Shown in pieces: positions 10,634 to 20,457 of a stretch of DNA of 64,000 bases. The DNA comes from Hyphomicrobiaceae bacterium. GTDB lineage: Bacteria; Pseudomonadota; Alphaproteobacteria; Rhizobiales; Hyphomicrobiaceae. The stretch covers positions 496,001-560,000 of the forward strand of contig JALHOW010000003.1 in NCBI GenBank assembly GCA_022842785.1, in the 5' to 3' direction. The position numbers and the translations under genes were made by a program. Under the pieces are notes generated by a model, which ran no database searches, had not been told where the DNA came from, and saw only the letters and a list, made by a program, of their open reading frames with translations. Numbering within the stretch: position 1 is the first letter of the stretch; each line of letters starts with the position of its first letter.

Positions 10634-11323
10634 CTAGCCCGGCGCCTGCAGGCGGTAGCCTATTCCTGTTTCGGTCAGCAGGTACTGCGGGCGCTCCGGG
10701 GCGCGCTCGATTTTTTGGCGTAGCTGCCGCACATAGACGCGCAGATATTGCGGGTCGGTTGGCTCGTCCCACAGTTCCTGCATGAGAAATTTGTGGGTCA
10801 GGACTTTGCCTGCGTGCTGAACCAGCAGCCGCAGCAAGTCATACTCCTTGGGTGAGAGCTTCACTTCCTTGTCGCCGAGCTTGACGATCCGCCGCACGAG
10901 ATCGACGCTCAGGTCACCGAGCTGAAACAGGGGGCGCTCGCCTTGCACTTGGAGCTGATGCCTCAGCGCCGCGCGCATACGCGCAAAAAGCTCCTCCATG
11001 CCGAAGGGCTTGGTCACATAATCATCGGCGCCCAGATCGAGCGCCGCCACCTTGCCGGCCTCGTCGCCACGGCTCGACAGCACGACAATTGGGAGACTCT
11101 GCTCTCGCTGCCGGATGCGTTCCAAAAGCTCTAGTCCGTCGATGTCGGGCAGGCCCAGGTCGAGAATCACGAGATCGGGCTTCCTGGAGAGCTCCTCGAT
11201 GGCGACCTTGCCGTTGTGAGCCTCGATCACCTCGTAGCCTTGAGACGCCAGGCCCATACGCAGGAGCTTGCGTATCGGCGGCTCGTCGTCAACAACGAGA
11301 ATCTTCAAGGATGGCGTGTTCAT
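10634..11323 (-). CDS. kdpE: Response regulator KdpE
   Basis: OmpR-family response regulator of the potassium/turgor two-component system. The receiver domain (1-120) has the acidic VDDE near 11 and the phosphoacceptor Asp55 in LVILDLGLPD, followed by LSSR and the conserved Lys in YVTKPFGMEEL. The C-terminal winged helix includes VKLSPKEYDLLRLLVQHAGKVLTHKFLM and the QYLRVYVRQLRQKIE recognition segment. At 229 residues it has the usual length. The ATG overlaps the kdpD stop (11320-11323), which indicates translational coupling. Confidence 0.95.
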   Translation of the reverse strand: MNTPSLKILVVDDEPPIRKLLRMGLASQGYEVIEAHNGKVAIEELSRKPDLVILDLGLPDIDGLELLERIRQREQSLPIVVLSSRGDEAGKVAALDLGADDYVTKPFGMEELFARMRAALRHQLQVQGERPLFQLGDLSVDLVRRIVKLGDKEVKLSPKEYDLLRLLVQHAGKVLTHKFLMQELWDEPTDPQYLRVYVRQLRQKIERAPERPQYLLTETGIGYRLQAPG

Positions 11324-14040
11324 GCCGCGTGCTTCTTTCGCTCATCCGACTTCGGCACCGGCAGCGTGATGGTGAATACGGCGCCGGTTCTGCTGGCCCG
11401 ATTGGACGCAAAAATCGTTCCATTCAACGCCTCGATGAAACCACGCGAGATAGCAAGTCCGAGGCCAGTGCCGGCGCGTACATGATCACCCTTTCGAGCG
11501 CGATAGAACTTGTCGAAAATGCGCTCCAGGTCTGCGTCGGGAATACCATCGCCCTCGTCCAACACCTGCACTTTCACACTCTCGCCATCCTGCCAGCTTG
11601 CGATCCGGATCGTGGTGGCCGGGGGTGCGTACTTGGCTGCATTGTCGAGGAGATTGAATAGCGCCTGTTCGAACAGTACGGCGTCTACCATGACCATAGA
11701 CAAGTCTCGGCCGATCTCGACTTCCACGCTATGGCCTGCAAGGATCTTGCTCGCCCGCTCAAGGGCGCTACCCACGATCTCGCCGACGTCGTGGGCCGCA
11801 GCGTTCGGCATGACCGCGCCCGCCTCGAGTCTGGTCATGTCGAGAAGATTGGCGATGAACCGGTTGAGACGCTCCGACTCCTCGATGATGGTGGAGAGCA
11901 GTTCGCCCTTCGCGGTTTCATCAAAGGACTTCGACAGATCACGAAGCGCCTCGGCAGAACCGAGAATTCCTGCAAGAGGTGTCTTGAGATCGTGCGAGAT
12001 GGAGGTCAGCAACGCCGAGCGCAACCGGTCAGTCTCGGCCGTTCGCTTGACACGGTCGATGTCCTCGACGAGGCGCACGCGCTCGATGGCCAGCGCGCCT
12101 TGATCGGCGAGCGCATCGAGAAGCCGGCGCTGATCGGCCCGCAGCAACGAAGCCGGCCCGTCGCGGCTAATCCCAACGATGCCTATCGCTCCTCGCCCGG
12201 TGCGCATGGGCATGAACAGCCACTTTGCACCGGGGAGCGCGTCGGAATCGCGGCCGGCTGGTCGACCTTTTTCCCATGCCCAGTTCGCGGCAGCCAGATC
12301 GGCTTCATCGAGAGAATCTTCAGGCGGATAGCCTGTCTTGACTACGATAGAGCCGTTTTCCGGCAGCAAGAGCACCACACGGACCTTCAACATCATGGCG
12401 ATCTGATAGGCGGTTGCCCAGAGAACATCATCAAGTGCGCCAGCGCTAGCCAGCTTGCGGCTGAAGCCGTACAGAGACTCGACGACGCGAACCCGCTCCT
12501 GAGCAGCGACCGTATGGCGCCAGCCGCGTGCGGCAAGCCTCGAGATAAGGACGGCGAGCGCGGAGAACAGCAAGAACGCCGCAACGTTCGTTGGGTCCGT
12601 GATGCTGAGCGCATACACCGGCGCTAGAAAGAAGAAGTTGTAGGACAGTGATGCGGTAATCGCAGCCAGCAGGGACGGCCACAGACCATAGCGAACGGCG
12701 ATGCCAACGACCGCCGTCAGGAAAATCAGATCGACGTTCGCGCCGAGCACGGAATCGGCGAGAAGGCTTGCAGCGAATGCCACCCCTACTGCCGCGAGGG
12801 CGGCAAGCCAAGGGAGAGCATCAAATGGCCGGGCATCGTCCGTTGCCACTGTTGCTCGCGTCGCGGCGGCCTCCGTCAGCTTCTCGCCTGCAATGACATG
12901 CACCGAGATGGTGCCGGCGTGACGCACCAGATCGTGCACGACCGATCCGTGCAGCATCTCGAACCACCGCGATCGTTCGGACTTGCCGACAATGATATGC
13001 GTTACATTGCCCTTGCGCGCGTAGCTCAGCACGTCTTGCGCAACCTGCCGCGCCGCTGAGGGCATAGTGACGGCTTCGGCATCCAGACGCTCGGCAAGAC
13101 GAATCGTCTCCGCAATTCGATCGCGGTCCTCCTCCGTAAAACCAAGGCTGCGCCTCGTCTCGATGTAGAGCACCGTCCACGGCGCACGCAGGCGATCCGC
13201 GAGCCGCTTGGCATAACGCACGAGGCCCGCGGAGCGCGGATCCTCATTGATGCACACGAGAAGGCGTTCGCCCGCCGCCCAGGGCCCAGAAATGGCGCGC
13301 GCGCGCATCTGCTCGAGCAACTGCTCGTCCACGCGCTCGGCTGTGCGCCGCAGGGCGAGCTCGCGCAGAGCTGTAAGATTGGCCGGCGAAAAGTAGTGTC
13401 TGAGCGCGCGCTCGGCCTGCTTCGGGACGTAGACCTTGCCTTCCTTCAGCCGTTGGATGAGATCCTCCGGCGTCAGATCGACAAGCTCGATGGCATCGGC
13501 ACGATCAAAGATGGCATCGGGGACGACTTCACGGACGCGCACACGCGTGATTTGCGCCACGACGTCGTTCAAGCTTTCGATGTGCTGGATGTTGACCGTC
13601 GTGTAAACGTCGATGCCAGCACCCAGCAGCTCTTCCACGTCCTGATAGCGCTTCGGATGACGGCTACCGACGACGTTGGTATGGGCGAGTTCGTCGACGA
13701 GTATCAGGCTCGGACGGCGCGCGAGCGCGGCATCAATATCGAACTCATCGAGCATTCGCCCGGCATAGTCCACGGGCTTGCGCGACAGCACCTCCAGCCC
13801 ATCTAGGAGTATCTCCGTCTCCTTGCGCCCGTGCGGCTCGACCACACCGACGACGACATCGACACCATTCTTTTGCTTGGCGCGCGCTGCGGTCAGCATC
13901 TCGTAGGTCTTGCCAACCCCGGGCGCCGCACCGACAAAGATCTTAAGGCGACCGACGCGGCCTCCTTCCTCGCGTCGGGCCTCGGCCAGCAAGGCGTCCG
14001 GCGAAGGTCGCTGCTCAGAGTCGCTGTCTAGATCGGCCAT
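11320..14040 (-). CDS. kdpD: Sensor histidine kinase KdpD
   Basis: Membrane sensor kinase controlling the Kdp potassium pump. In 906 residues it has the KdpD N-terminal domain with Walker A GAAPGVGKT (Lys44) and the DELAHTN segment, a universal-stress-like domain (about 245-375), four membrane spans around 400-495 (LAALAAVGVAFAASLL, VDLIFLTAVVGIAV, LLAAITASLSYNFFFL, AAFLLFSALAVLISRLA), a GAF-type region, the phosphoacceptor SHDLKTPL (His683) and an ATPase domain with NLLDNAAKYA and GTGLGLAISRG. It overlaps kdpE by four bases. PtsN is the next gene beyond kdpE. Confidence 0.95.
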   Translation of the reverse strand: MADLDSDSEQRPSPDALLAEARREEGGRVGRLKIFVGAAPGVGKTYEMLTAARAKQKNGVDVVVGVVEPHGRKETEILLDGLEVLSRKPVDYAGRMLDEFDIDAALARRPSLILVDELAHTNVVGSRHPKRYQDVEELLGAGIDVYTTVNIQHIESLNDVVAQITRVRVREVVPDAIFDRADAIELVDLTPEDLIQRLKEGKVYVPKQAERALRHYFSPANLTALRELALRRTAERVDEQLLEQMRARAISGPWAAGERLLVCINEDPRSAGLVRYAKRLADRLRAPWTVLYIETRRSLGFTEEDRDRIAETIRLAERLDAEAVTMPSAARQVAQDVLSYARKGNVTHIIVGKSERSRWFEMLHGSVVHDLVRHAGTISVHVIAGEKLTEAAATRATVATDDARPFDALPWLAALAAVGVAFAASLLADSVLGANVDLIFLTAVVGIAVRYGLWPSLLAAITASLSYNFFFLAPVYALSITDPTNVAAFLLFSALAVLISRLAARGWRHTVAAQERVRVVESLYGFSRKLASAGALDDVLWATAYQIAMMLKVRVVLLLPENGSIVVKTGYPPEDSLDEADLAAANWAWEKGRPAGRDSDALPGAKWLFMPMRTGRGAIGIVGISRDGPASLLRADQRRLLDALADQGALAIERVRLVEDIDRVKRTAETDRLRSALLTSISHDLKTPLAGILGSAEALRDLSKSFDETAKGELLSTIIEESERLNRFIANLLDMTRLEAGAVMPNAAAHDVGEIVGSALERASKILAGHSVEVEIGRDLSMVMVDAVLFEQALFNLLDNAAKYAPPATTIRIASWQDGESVKVQVLDEGDGIPDADLERIFDKFYRARKGDHVRAGTGLGLAISRGFIEALNGTIFASNRASRTGAVFTITLPVPKSDERKKHAA

Positions 14041-14067
14041 GGTTCATGACGCCTGCCACTTCGTCGC

Positions 14068-14673
14068 CTATTTGGTAGCTCCGCGGTCGAGCGCCAAGTT
14101 GAGCGCCAGAACGTTGACGCGGGGCTCACCCAGAAAGTCCAGCAGACGGCCCTCGATGTGCTGGCTGACAAGCTCTCGAACGCGATTTTCGGGCATCCCG
14201 CGTGCCTTTGCAACGCGCGGCACCTGGAAGATCGCTGCCTCGGGTGAAATATGGGGGTCGAGGCCGCTGCCCGTCGTCGTAACGAGATCGATCGGCACGG
14301 CCGTTCCCGGGTTCTCGGCCTTCAGCGCGTCGACATCCCCTTTGACGCGCTCGATCAACGCTTTGTTCGTCGGACCAAGGTTCGAGCCCATCGAATTCAC
14401 TGCATTGTAGGGCTCCGCCACCGTCTTGCTCGGGTCGGCGGGGGCGGGGCCAAGCGTGGCCGACGGACGCCCGTGAAAATAGCGGTCGCTCGTGAAGTAC
14501 TGACCGATCAGAGTCGAGCCGATGACCTTGCCGTCCTCCTCGATCAGGCTGCCATTGGCCCGCCATGGGAACAGTGCCTGGGCAACGCCGGTCATGGCCA
14601 AGGGGTAGGCCAAACCCGTGATCAACGTGAGCCCGATGAACACCACGATCGCGGGGCGCAGTTCTCTCAACAT
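14068..14673 (-). CDS. kdpC: Potassium-transporting ATPase subunit KdpC
   Basis: Single-span periplasmic-side subunit of the KdpFABC pump, needed for complex assembly and ATP affinity. The 201-residue protein starts with one membrane helix ([25 protein letters not shown]), followed by the conserved [18 protein letters not shown] and [13 protein letters not shown] segments, and ends with [15 protein letters not shown]. Ten bases separate its start from the kdpB stop. All known landmarks are intact. Confidence 0.95.
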   Translation of the reverse strand: MLRELRPAIVVFIGLTLITGLAYPLAMTGVAQALFPWRANGSLIEEDGKVIGSTLIGQYFTSDRYFHGRPSATLGPAPADPSKTVAEPYNAVNSMGSNLGPTNKALIERVKGDVDALKAENPGTAVPIDLVTTTGSGLDPHISPEAAIFQVPRVAKARGMPENRVRELVSQHIEGRLLDFLGEPRVNVLALNLALDRGATK

Positions 14674-14683
14674 GGTGCTTTCC

Positions 14684-16777
14684 TCAGGCGAGATGAAGGG
14701 CTGTGATGACCACGTCGATCGCCTTGATGCCGGCGAATGGGATCAGAATGCCGCCGAGGCCGTAGATCAGCAGATTGCGCCGCAGCAGCGGTCCGGCACC
14801 GATCGGCCGGAAAGCGACGCCCCTCAGCGCCAGCGGGATCAACGCGATGATGATCAACGCATTGAAGATGATGGCCGAGAGAATGGCGCTCTGTGGCGTT
14901 GCCAGATTCATGATGTTGAGAGTCTGGAGCTGCGGATAGAACGCGACGAACATCGCTGGGATGATGGCGAAATACTTCGCGACGTCGTTCGCGATCGAGA
15001 AGGTGGTGAGCGCACCCCGCGTCATCAGAAGTTGCTTGCCGATCTCGACGACCTCTATGAGCTTTGTCGGATTGGAATCGAGGTCGATCATGTTGCCGGC
15101 CTCGCGCGCGGCTTGCGTGCCCGTATTCATGGCAACGCCCACATCAGCCTGGGCGAGCGCCGGTGCATCGTTGGTGCCGTCGCCGCACATGGCCACCAGC
15201 TTGCCCTTTTCCTGCTCCGCGCGGATCAGCTTCAGCTTGTCCTCGGGCGTAGCCTGGGCAAGAAAATCATCGACACCGGCCTCCGCTGCGATCGCGGCGG
15301 CTGTCGTCGGATTGTCGCCTGTAATCATGATCGTGCGGATACCCATCCGCCTCAGCTCGGCGAAGCGCTCGCGGATACCGCCCTTCACGATGTCCTTGAG
15401 ATGGATCAGCCCAAGCAGCTTGCCATCGCGCACAACGGCAAGCGGCGTTCCGCCGGACTTGGCTATGGCATCCGCTAAGCCTCGTGCCTCGCGCACGAGG
15501 TCGCTACTGATGAGCGGCTTACTCGCGAGCGCTACACCCCCATTGTCATGGGCGCGGCCGCGACCAAGGTAGTCGAGGATGGCGTCGACGGCACCCTTGC
15601 GGATGGACGTGGAGCCGAGTTCGACGCCGCTCATGCGCGTCTGCGCGGAGAAGGGGATGAACCTCGCATTGAGTTCGCTTACGTCCCGGCCACGAATGCC
15701 GTACTTCTCCTTTGCCAGCACGACAATGGAGCGGCCTTCCGGCGTTTCGTCGGCGAGTGAGGCAAGCTGCGCCGCATCGGCGAGATCCTGTTCGCTCACC
15801 CCACGCAGGGGCTTGAATTCCGTCGCCTGGCGGTTGCCGAGAGTAATCGTACCGGTCTTGTCGAGTAACAGCGTGTCGACATCACCTGCAGCCTCGACGG
15901 CGCGTCCCGACATCGCCAGAACGTTGAATCGGACGAGGCGGTCCATGCCGGCGATGCCGATCGCCGAAAGCAGTGCGCCGATGGTGGTCGGGATCAAAGT
16001 CACGAACAGCGCGGCCAGCACGACGAGCGAGACAGTGCCGCCAGCGTAGCTCACGTAGCTGGGGATTGTCGCCACCGCAATGACGAAGATGATTGTCAAT
16101 CCCGCGAGCAGGATGTTCAGCGCGATCTCGTTGGGTGTCTTCTGGCGTTCTGCCCCTTCGACAAGCCTGATCATGCGATCCAGGAATGTGGAGCCGGGCG
16201 CTGCAGTAATACGAACGCAGATCCAATCAGAGATCACTTGCGTGCCGCCTGTGACCGCGGAGCGGTCGCCGCCCGACTCGCGAATGACCGGAGCAGACTC
16301 GCCGGTAATGGCCGCTTCGTTGACCGAGGCCATTCCCTCGATCACCTCACCGTCGGACGGAATGAGATCGCCGGCCTCGACGAGCACGATGTCGCCGACC
16401 TTGAGGGTTGTGCCGGGGACCAACGCGTAGTCTCGTGTGCGCTCCGCCTTCAGCAGCTTGGCCTGTGATTCAGTACGCTGACGCCTCAGCGCATCAGCCT
16501 GAGCCTTGCCGCGCCCCTCGGCTACCGCTTCCGCAAAGTTCGCGAACAGAAGTGTGAACCACAGCCACAACGTGATTTGTATGGTGAAGCCGATACTCTC
16601 GCCGCCCACCACCAGATCCCGAAGCAGCACGATCGTGGTGAGGATCGCAACCACCTCGACCACGAACATGACCGGGTTCTTGACGAGCATCCTCGGGTCG
16701 AGCTTGCGGAATGCATCTCCCATGGCAGGAAGGAGAATTGTTGGATTCACAATGCTTCCATCTGAGGGCTGGTTCAT
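14684..16777 (-). CDS. kdpB: Potassium-transporting P-type ATPase subunit KdpB
   Basis: Catalytic P-type ATPase subunit of the Kdp complex. From ATG 16777 the protein has 697 residues: first spans near 35-85, actuator domain with the dephosphorylation loop TGES (158-161), spans near 220-275, the phosphorylated Asp306 in DKTGT, hinge [16 protein letters not shown], and three C-terminal spans. The frame is open back to 16936, but the extra 53 residues lack similarity and the ATG at 16777 has GGGAG about ten bases upstream and the typical KdpB N terminus ([19 protein letters not shown]). A small membrane ORF separates it from kdpA. Confidence 0.95.
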   Translation of the reverse strand: MNQPSDGSIVNPTILLPAMGDAFRKLDPRMLVKNPVMFVVEVVAILTTIVLLRDLVVGGESIGFTIQITLWLWFTLLFANFAEAVAEGRGKAQADALRRQRTESQAKLLKAERTRDYALVPGTTLKVGDIVLVEAGDLIPSDGEVIEGMASVNEAAITGESAPVIRESGGDRSAVTGGTQVISDWICVRITAAPGSTFLDRMIRLVEGAERQKTPNEIALNILLAGLTIIFVIAVATIPSYVSYAGGTVSLVVLAALFVTLIPTTIGALLSAIGIAGMDRLVRFNVLAMSGRAVEAAGDVDTLLLDKTGTITLGNRQATEFKPLRGVSEQDLADAAQLASLADETPEGRSIVVLAKEKYGIRGRDVSELNARFIPFSAQTRMSGVELGSTSIRKGAVDAILDYLGRGRAHDNGGVALASKPLISSDLVREARGLADAIAKSGGTPLAVVRDGKLLGLIHLKDIVKGGIRERFAELRRMGIRTIMITGDNPTTAAAIAAEAGVDDFLAQATPEDKLKLIRAEQEKGKLVAMCGDGTNDAPALAQADVGVAMNTGTQAAREAGNMIDLDSNPTKLIEVVEIGKQLLMTRGALTTFSIANDVAKYFAIIPAMFVAFYPQLQTLNIMNLATPQSAILSAIIFNALIIIALIPLALRGVAFRPIGAGPLLRRNLLIYGLGGILIPFAGIKAIDVVITALHLA

Positions 16778-16811
16778 GAAGAAAGCTCCCTTCGTCTCAC
16801 GCGCGAGCCGG

Positions 16812-16973
16812 TCAGCTTGGCAGAAAGAGCGCGGCGAGCATCTTGAGAAATGCCAGGAAGGCGCCGGTGAAGAGAACGAGGGCGACGCCAATCCGCCAAA
16901 TCCGCTCCCCTCGGTCGGGGTGGCGCCAGACATCAACGCGTACGCCGCGAACGGTGTAGTGCGGGTCGTTCAT
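16812..16973 (-). CDS. 53-residue membrane ORF between kdpA and kdpB
   Basis: Small predicted membrane protein, unrecognised. It starts [20 protein letters not shown], a charged cytoplasmic-looking N terminus, followed by one hydrophobic helix ([24 protein letters not shown]) and a short tail. The ATG is eight bases after the kdpA stop and has GAGGAT just upstream. The stop is 34 bases before kdpB. Spacing and ribosome site argue that it is a true gene translated within the kdp operon. It is not a standard KdpFABC subunit; KdpF is present separately. A role in complex assembly or regulation is only a guess. Confidence 0.65.
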   Translation of the reverse strand: MNDPHYTVRGVRVDVWRHPDRGERIWRIGVALVLFTGAFLAFLKMLAALFLPS

Positions 16974-16981
16974 GATGATCC

Positions 16982-18685
16982 TCAGAAGTTTTGCGCGCGC
17001 AGCATCGCGAGATGCTCTGCGATGGGCCCGAGTGCCAATGCGGGGAAGAAGGTGAGGCCGCCGACGATCAGAATGACGCCGATCACGAGGCCGACGAAGA
17101 GGCCGCCGGTTGTTGGGAACGTGCCTGATGAAGCGGGCACGGTCTTCTTGGCAGCAAGCGAGCCTGCGATCGCCATGGCCGGCATGATCATCAGGAAGCG
17201 GCCGACCAGCATGGCAATGGCGCCGGTCGTGTTGTACCAAAGTGTGTTGCCCGTCAGGCCGCCGAAGGCTGAGCCGTTGTTGGCTGTTTGCGATGTGTAC
17301 GCGTAGAGCACCTCGGAGAAGCCATGCGGGCCGGCGTTGGCCATCGACGCCACGGCAGATGGCATCACGACGGCCGCTGCCGTCCAGCCGAGATACATGA
17401 GCGGAAGGACCAGAATGGCCAGCATGGCCATCTTCACTTCCTTGGCCTCGATCTTCTTGCCCACATACTCCGGCGTGCGCCCAACCATCAGGCCGGCCAC
17501 GAACATGGCGATGATGATAAACAGCAGCATGCCGTAGAGGCCGGCGCCGACACCGCCGACAATGATCTCGCCGAGCTGCATGTTGATGAGCGGTATCATC
17601 CCACCAAGCGCGGTGAAGCTGTCGTGCATGGCATTGACCGCGCCACAGGAGGCGGCGGTCGTGACGACGGCAAACAGCGCCGACGCCACGATACCGAAGC
17701 GCACTTCTTTGCCTTCCATATTGCCGCCGGAGAGGCCGAGCGCCGTGAAGGCGTCATTGCCGCTTGCCTCAGCCCAGTAAGCAGCGGCGACGCCAGCGAG
17801 GAACAGAACGCCCATGACAGCGAGTATGGCCCAGCCCTGGCGTTCATTGCCCACCATGCGGCCGAACACGTTGGTCAGTGCGGCGCCGATGGCGAAGATC
17901 GAAAGCATCTGCACAAGGTTCGACAGGGCTGTCGGGTTCTCGAACGGATGCGCTGCGTTGGCATTGAAGAAGCCGCCGCCGTTGGTGCCGAGCATCTTGA
18001 TGGCAATCTGCGAAGCAGCTGGCCCGACTGCCAGGGATTGTTTCGCGCCTTCAAGCGTGGTCGCTTCGACGTACGGGCCCAACGTCTGTGGGACACCTTG
18101 CCAAACCAGAAACAATGCGAAGGGAATGCAGATCGGCAGCAGGATATAGAGCGTGGCCCGCGTGATATCGACCCAGAAGTTGCCGACGGTTGCCGCCGAG
18201 GCCCGCGCGAAGCCACGGATGAGCACCACGGCCAATGCGATGCCAGTTGCTGCCGACACAAAATTCTGCACGGTCAGCCCCACCATTTGCGTGAGGTAGG
18301 ACATCGTGCTCTCACCGCCGTAGTTCTGCCAGTTGGTGTTGGTGACGAAGCTCACGGCAGTGTTGAATGCCAGATCAGGGGCGACGGCACCTTGACCGGC
18401 TGGATTGAGAGGCAGGACCGCCTGAAGGCGCATCAATGCGTAGAGGCTTACGAAGCCGATTGCATTGAAGAGCAGCATGGCAACGGTATAGGTCAGCCAA
18501 TGCTGCTCCCGATTGGCATCAATTCCACCCAGCCGGTAGAGACCGGCTTCGAGAGGGCGGAGAATGTGCGAGAGGAAACTCACCTCTCCATTGAACACCC
18601 GCGTCATGTACGCGCCGAGCGGCTTCACCAGCGCGGCAACGAGGGCGCAGTACACGAGGATCTGGATCCAGCCGACGACGGTCAT
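16982..18685 (-). CDS. kdpA: Potassium-transporting ATPase subunit KdpA
   Basis: Potassium-selective channel-like subunit of the Kdp pump, related to the SKT transporters. The 567-residue protein has about ten membrane spans and the four repeated selectivity loops, recognisable as [50 protein letters not shown] and [14 protein letters not shown]. It ends in [10 protein letters not shown]. It starts 11 bases after the kdpF stop and is followed after eight bases by a 53-codon ORF. No missing element was noticed. Confidence 0.96.
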   Translation of the reverse strand: MTVVGWIQILVYCALVAALVKPLGAYMTRVFNGEVSFLSHILRPLEAGLYRLGGIDANREQHWLTYTVAMLLFNAIGFVSLYALMRLQAVLPLNPAGQGAVAPDLAFNTAVSFVTNTNWQNYGGESTMSYLTQMVGLTVQNFVSAATGIALAVVLIRGFARASAATVGNFWVDITRATLYILLPICIPFALFLVWQGVPQTLGPYVEATTLEGAKQSLAVGPAASQIAIKMLGTNGGGFFNANAAHPFENPTALSNLVQMLSIFAIGAALTNVFGRMVGNERQGWAILAVMGVLFLAGVAAAYWAEASGNDAFTALGLSGGNMEGKEVRFGIVASALFAVVTTAASCGAVNAMHDSFTALGGMIPLINMQLGEIIVGGVGAGLYGMLLFIIIAMFVAGLMVGRTPEYVGKKIEAKEVKMAMLAILVLPLMYLGWTAAAVVMPSAVASMANAGPHGFSEVLYAYTSQTANNGSAFGGLTGNTLWYNTTGAIAMLVGRFLMIMPAMAIAGSLAAKKTVPASSGTFPTTGGLFVGLVIGVILIVGGLTFFPALALGPIAEHLAMLRAQNF

Positions 18686-18696
18686 GAGGGCCTCTT

Positions 18697-18786
18697 TCAG
18701 AACCGCTCGGGACGCAGCAGCGCGTAGACGAGATAGACCAGCAGCGCCGCGATGACGGCGCCGGCGACGGCGAAGTCGACGAACAT
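18697..18786 (-). CDS. kdpF: KdpF small subunit of the potassium pump
   Basis: A 29-residue hydrophobic peptide found by reading the gap upstream of kdpA. It starts [11 protein letters not shown], has one membrane helix ([12 protein letters not shown]) and ends RPERF, which resembles the YLVYALINAEAF end of E. coli KdpF. KdpF stabilises the KdpABC complex in the membrane. GAGGAG lies six bases before the ATG, and the stop is 11 bases from kdpA, the classical gene order. Confidence 0.88.
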   Translation of the reverse strand: MFVDFAVAGAVIAALLVYLVYALLRPERF

Positions 18787-18796
18787 GGGATTCTCC

Positions 18797-18880
18797 TCAG
18801 AGCCGCTCACACCCGTGCGCGTAGGCGATGGCGATGACGAAGAATGCGAGTCCTCCCGCCAGGAAGATCACGTCCAGCAT
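18797..18880 (-). CDS. 27-residue membrane peptide upstream of kdpF
   Basis: A tiny ORF starting MLDVIFLAGGLAFFVIAIAY and ending AHGCERL, with one membrane helix and a basic/Cys tail. AAGGAG sits six bases before the ATG and the stop is 10 bases upstream of the kdpF ATG, so it would be the first cistron of the kdp operon. I recall similar short ORFs ending in CDRL/CERL before kdpF in other proteobacteria but cannot verify it here. Function unknown; a leader peptide or accessory subunit are both possible. Confidence 0.6.
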   Translation of the reverse strand: MLDVIFLAGGLAFFVIAIAYAHGCERL

Positions 18881-19324
18881 GGATGCTCCTTGCCCATCGA
18901 GCGCAGTTACCGGAGGGCGACCCAGCCCCAGACGCCCAAGATCACGATGGGAGGTTCAGGCTGGCGCCGCCGACCGGATACTTGATCAGCTCGGCATATG
19001 GATGCGAGATGGAGCGGCGAGCGATCTCATAGGAATTTCATATATGCGCCTAAGGGAACCGGCGTGGTTTCTCAGTGTTTGGCACGTCCCGATAGACTAG
19101 GCGGCACACTACATCCCATGAGCGGTCATCGACGCTTTCCGCGACATTTCGCTCGTCGGATGTCCGCTCTCGTTGTGGAAGCTGTCCATTGTAGACTTCG
19201 ATACGAAGGCAGCTTTTGACCCTTTGCTGACATCGAACGGTTCGTGTCGCTGGCCGAAAAGTTGGTCCGTTTTCTGCCCCATCGCGTCGGCCGCTTGAAA
19301 CGCCCAGACGCACAACCTTCCTGA
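18881..19324. other. Intergenic region, 444 bp, with the kdp promoter
   Basis: Lies between the first kdp cistron and the RibD/DHFR-like gene, both read on the minus strand, so it must hold the kdp promoter and the 3' end of the upstream unit. An AT-rich stretch at 19028-19052 (TTCATATATG on the plus strand) is the best candidate for the promoter and KdpE site. Short frames at 19109-19315 have no recognisable content. Confidence 0.5.
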
Positions 19325-19876
19325 TTAGGCAGGAACGTACTTTAGCCTGATCACGCTCTCGCCAATGCGATCGCTGGCCACGTGTCGTAGCCGCGGTTGG
19401 GGACCTACGAAGAATGGCCTGCCGCGACCAAGCGCGACGGGATGAAGGAAGAGCTGGTACTCATCGATCAGCCCAATCTTGGCTAGGCTTGCGGCGAGCT
19501 TTGGTCCGCCGACTTCGATCTCGCCGACGAGATCGGCCTTCAGCTTTCGTACCGCCGCCTCGACATCATCGCCGATCAACGTCGCATTCGGCCCCACTGA
19601 TTTCAGCGAACGCGACACCACCCATTTCGGCATGGCCCGCCACGCTTGCGCGAACGCGCGCAGATCGTCGCCCATCGCCGGATCGTCCTCGTCCCAATTG
19701 TTCCCATCCCAATAGCGCATCACCTCGTAGAGGCCGCGCCCGTAGATGCTGCCGGTGGCTTTGCGCGTCTGCTCAATAAAATACTTGAATAGCACCGGAT
19801 CAGGCGCGAACGCATCGTGTTCGTGGTCGACGTAGCCGTCCAACGACATGTTCATTCCGAATACGAGCTTTGCCAT
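19325..19876 (-). CDS. RibD C-terminal/dihydrofolate reductase-like protein
   Basis: NADPH-dependent reductase-fold protein of 183 residues, of the family related to the C-terminal domain of RibD and to DHFR. It starts MAKLVFGMNMSLDGYVDHEHD, the typical SLDGY motif. TGSIYGRGLYEVMRYW contributes the nucleotide-binding region, then KWVVSRSL and IEVGGPKLAASLAKIGLIDEYQLFLHPVALGRGRPFF. Members act on unknown substrates; some are annotated as deaminase-reductases without direct proof. It is monocistronic, with the kdp promoter region following. Specific function is unknown. Confidence 0.85.
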   Translation of the reverse strand: MAKLVFGMNMSLDGYVDHEHDAFAPDPVLFKYFIEQTRKATGSIYGRGLYEVMRYWDGNNWDEDDPAMGDDLRAFAQAWRAMPKWVVSRSLKSVGPNATLIGDDVEAAVRKLKADLVGEIEVGGPKLAASLAKIGLIDEYQLFLHPVALGRGRPFFVGPQPRLRHVASDRIGESVIRLKYVPA

Positions 19877-20457
19877 GGTGGAATTGTATCACAAAGCGGA
19901 CCACGTTCAACGAACTGCTGGCACTCGCGCAGATGCACCCTCATGGCCCATCCCGACCGGAGCGTTATGTCAGCTCTTGAGGGATCATCAGTCTTAGTGC
20001 CTGGCGCGTCGGCGGGAACGCGAGGGCAGTAACGCCAAAGTCGATGAGTGCGAAGCCATCCTCCGGATCGATCTTCTTTCGAGGATGCGCTGGCGTCACA
20101 GTGGCCATCACCTAACGAGCGTCACGTCCAGCGTGCGACATAATTCGGCATCTTGAGGAGGATGACATCCATACGTCGGGCGGCCAACTTCAGGGGGAAG
20201 GATGACGACGCCATAGTGCGCGCATCTAGTGAGTAGATTGAAATTGTATTGTCCCCGCGGAGCAAACTACGGGACAGTTTTTCCTGGTGATCTCTGATTA
20301 CAGGCAAGCGCTGATGGTGCGTGACGGCTGTGTGGATCTTTCCTGAAAGGACGAAGTTCCCCGAGTTCTTCCAACGGCTCTCGAGAACCGTGTTCTGCAA
20401 TCATGATCGTCTCCCGACGCCGCACGCGCAGCGAACCCCACTGATAGGAACGTCGCA
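19877..20457. other. Intergenic region, 581 bp
   Basis: Divergent spacer before the aminotransferase gene. It contains one copy of the 65-bp repeated element (20211-20275) and a 47-codon minus-strand open frame (19965-20108) with no recognised features, which I do not call a gene. The remainder shows no recognisable protein or RNA. The aminotransferase ATG at 20458 is preceded by a weak purine-rich site (GGAAC). Confidence 0.55.
20211..20275 (+). repeat. 65-bp element, copy 1 (upstream of aminotransferase)
   Basis: By eye 50 of 65 positions match the copy at 27204-27268, with no gaps. The first 44 bases match at 38 positions, including the identical GAAATTGTATTGTCC. The rest is a conserved GTCC-N17-GGAC inverted arrangement with a diverged centre. 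It lies about 180 bases before the aminotransferase start. It could be an operator, promoter element or mobile remnant. Confidence 0.7.

Noticed and set aside
16778-16936. 53-residue N-terminal extension of KdpB
   Set aside because: Sequence lacks KdpB character and the ATG at 16777 has a good ribosome site and the canonical N terminus.
17288-18727. Long plus-strand open frame opposite kdpA
   Set aside because: KdpA is complete and unmistakable on the minus strand; the antisense frame is His/Arg-rich and matches nothing.
19965-20108. 47-codon minus-strand ORF starting MATVTPAHPRKKIDPEDGF
   Set aside because: Readable but without good ribosome site, family features or conserved context; could be real, but not supported enough to list as a gene.
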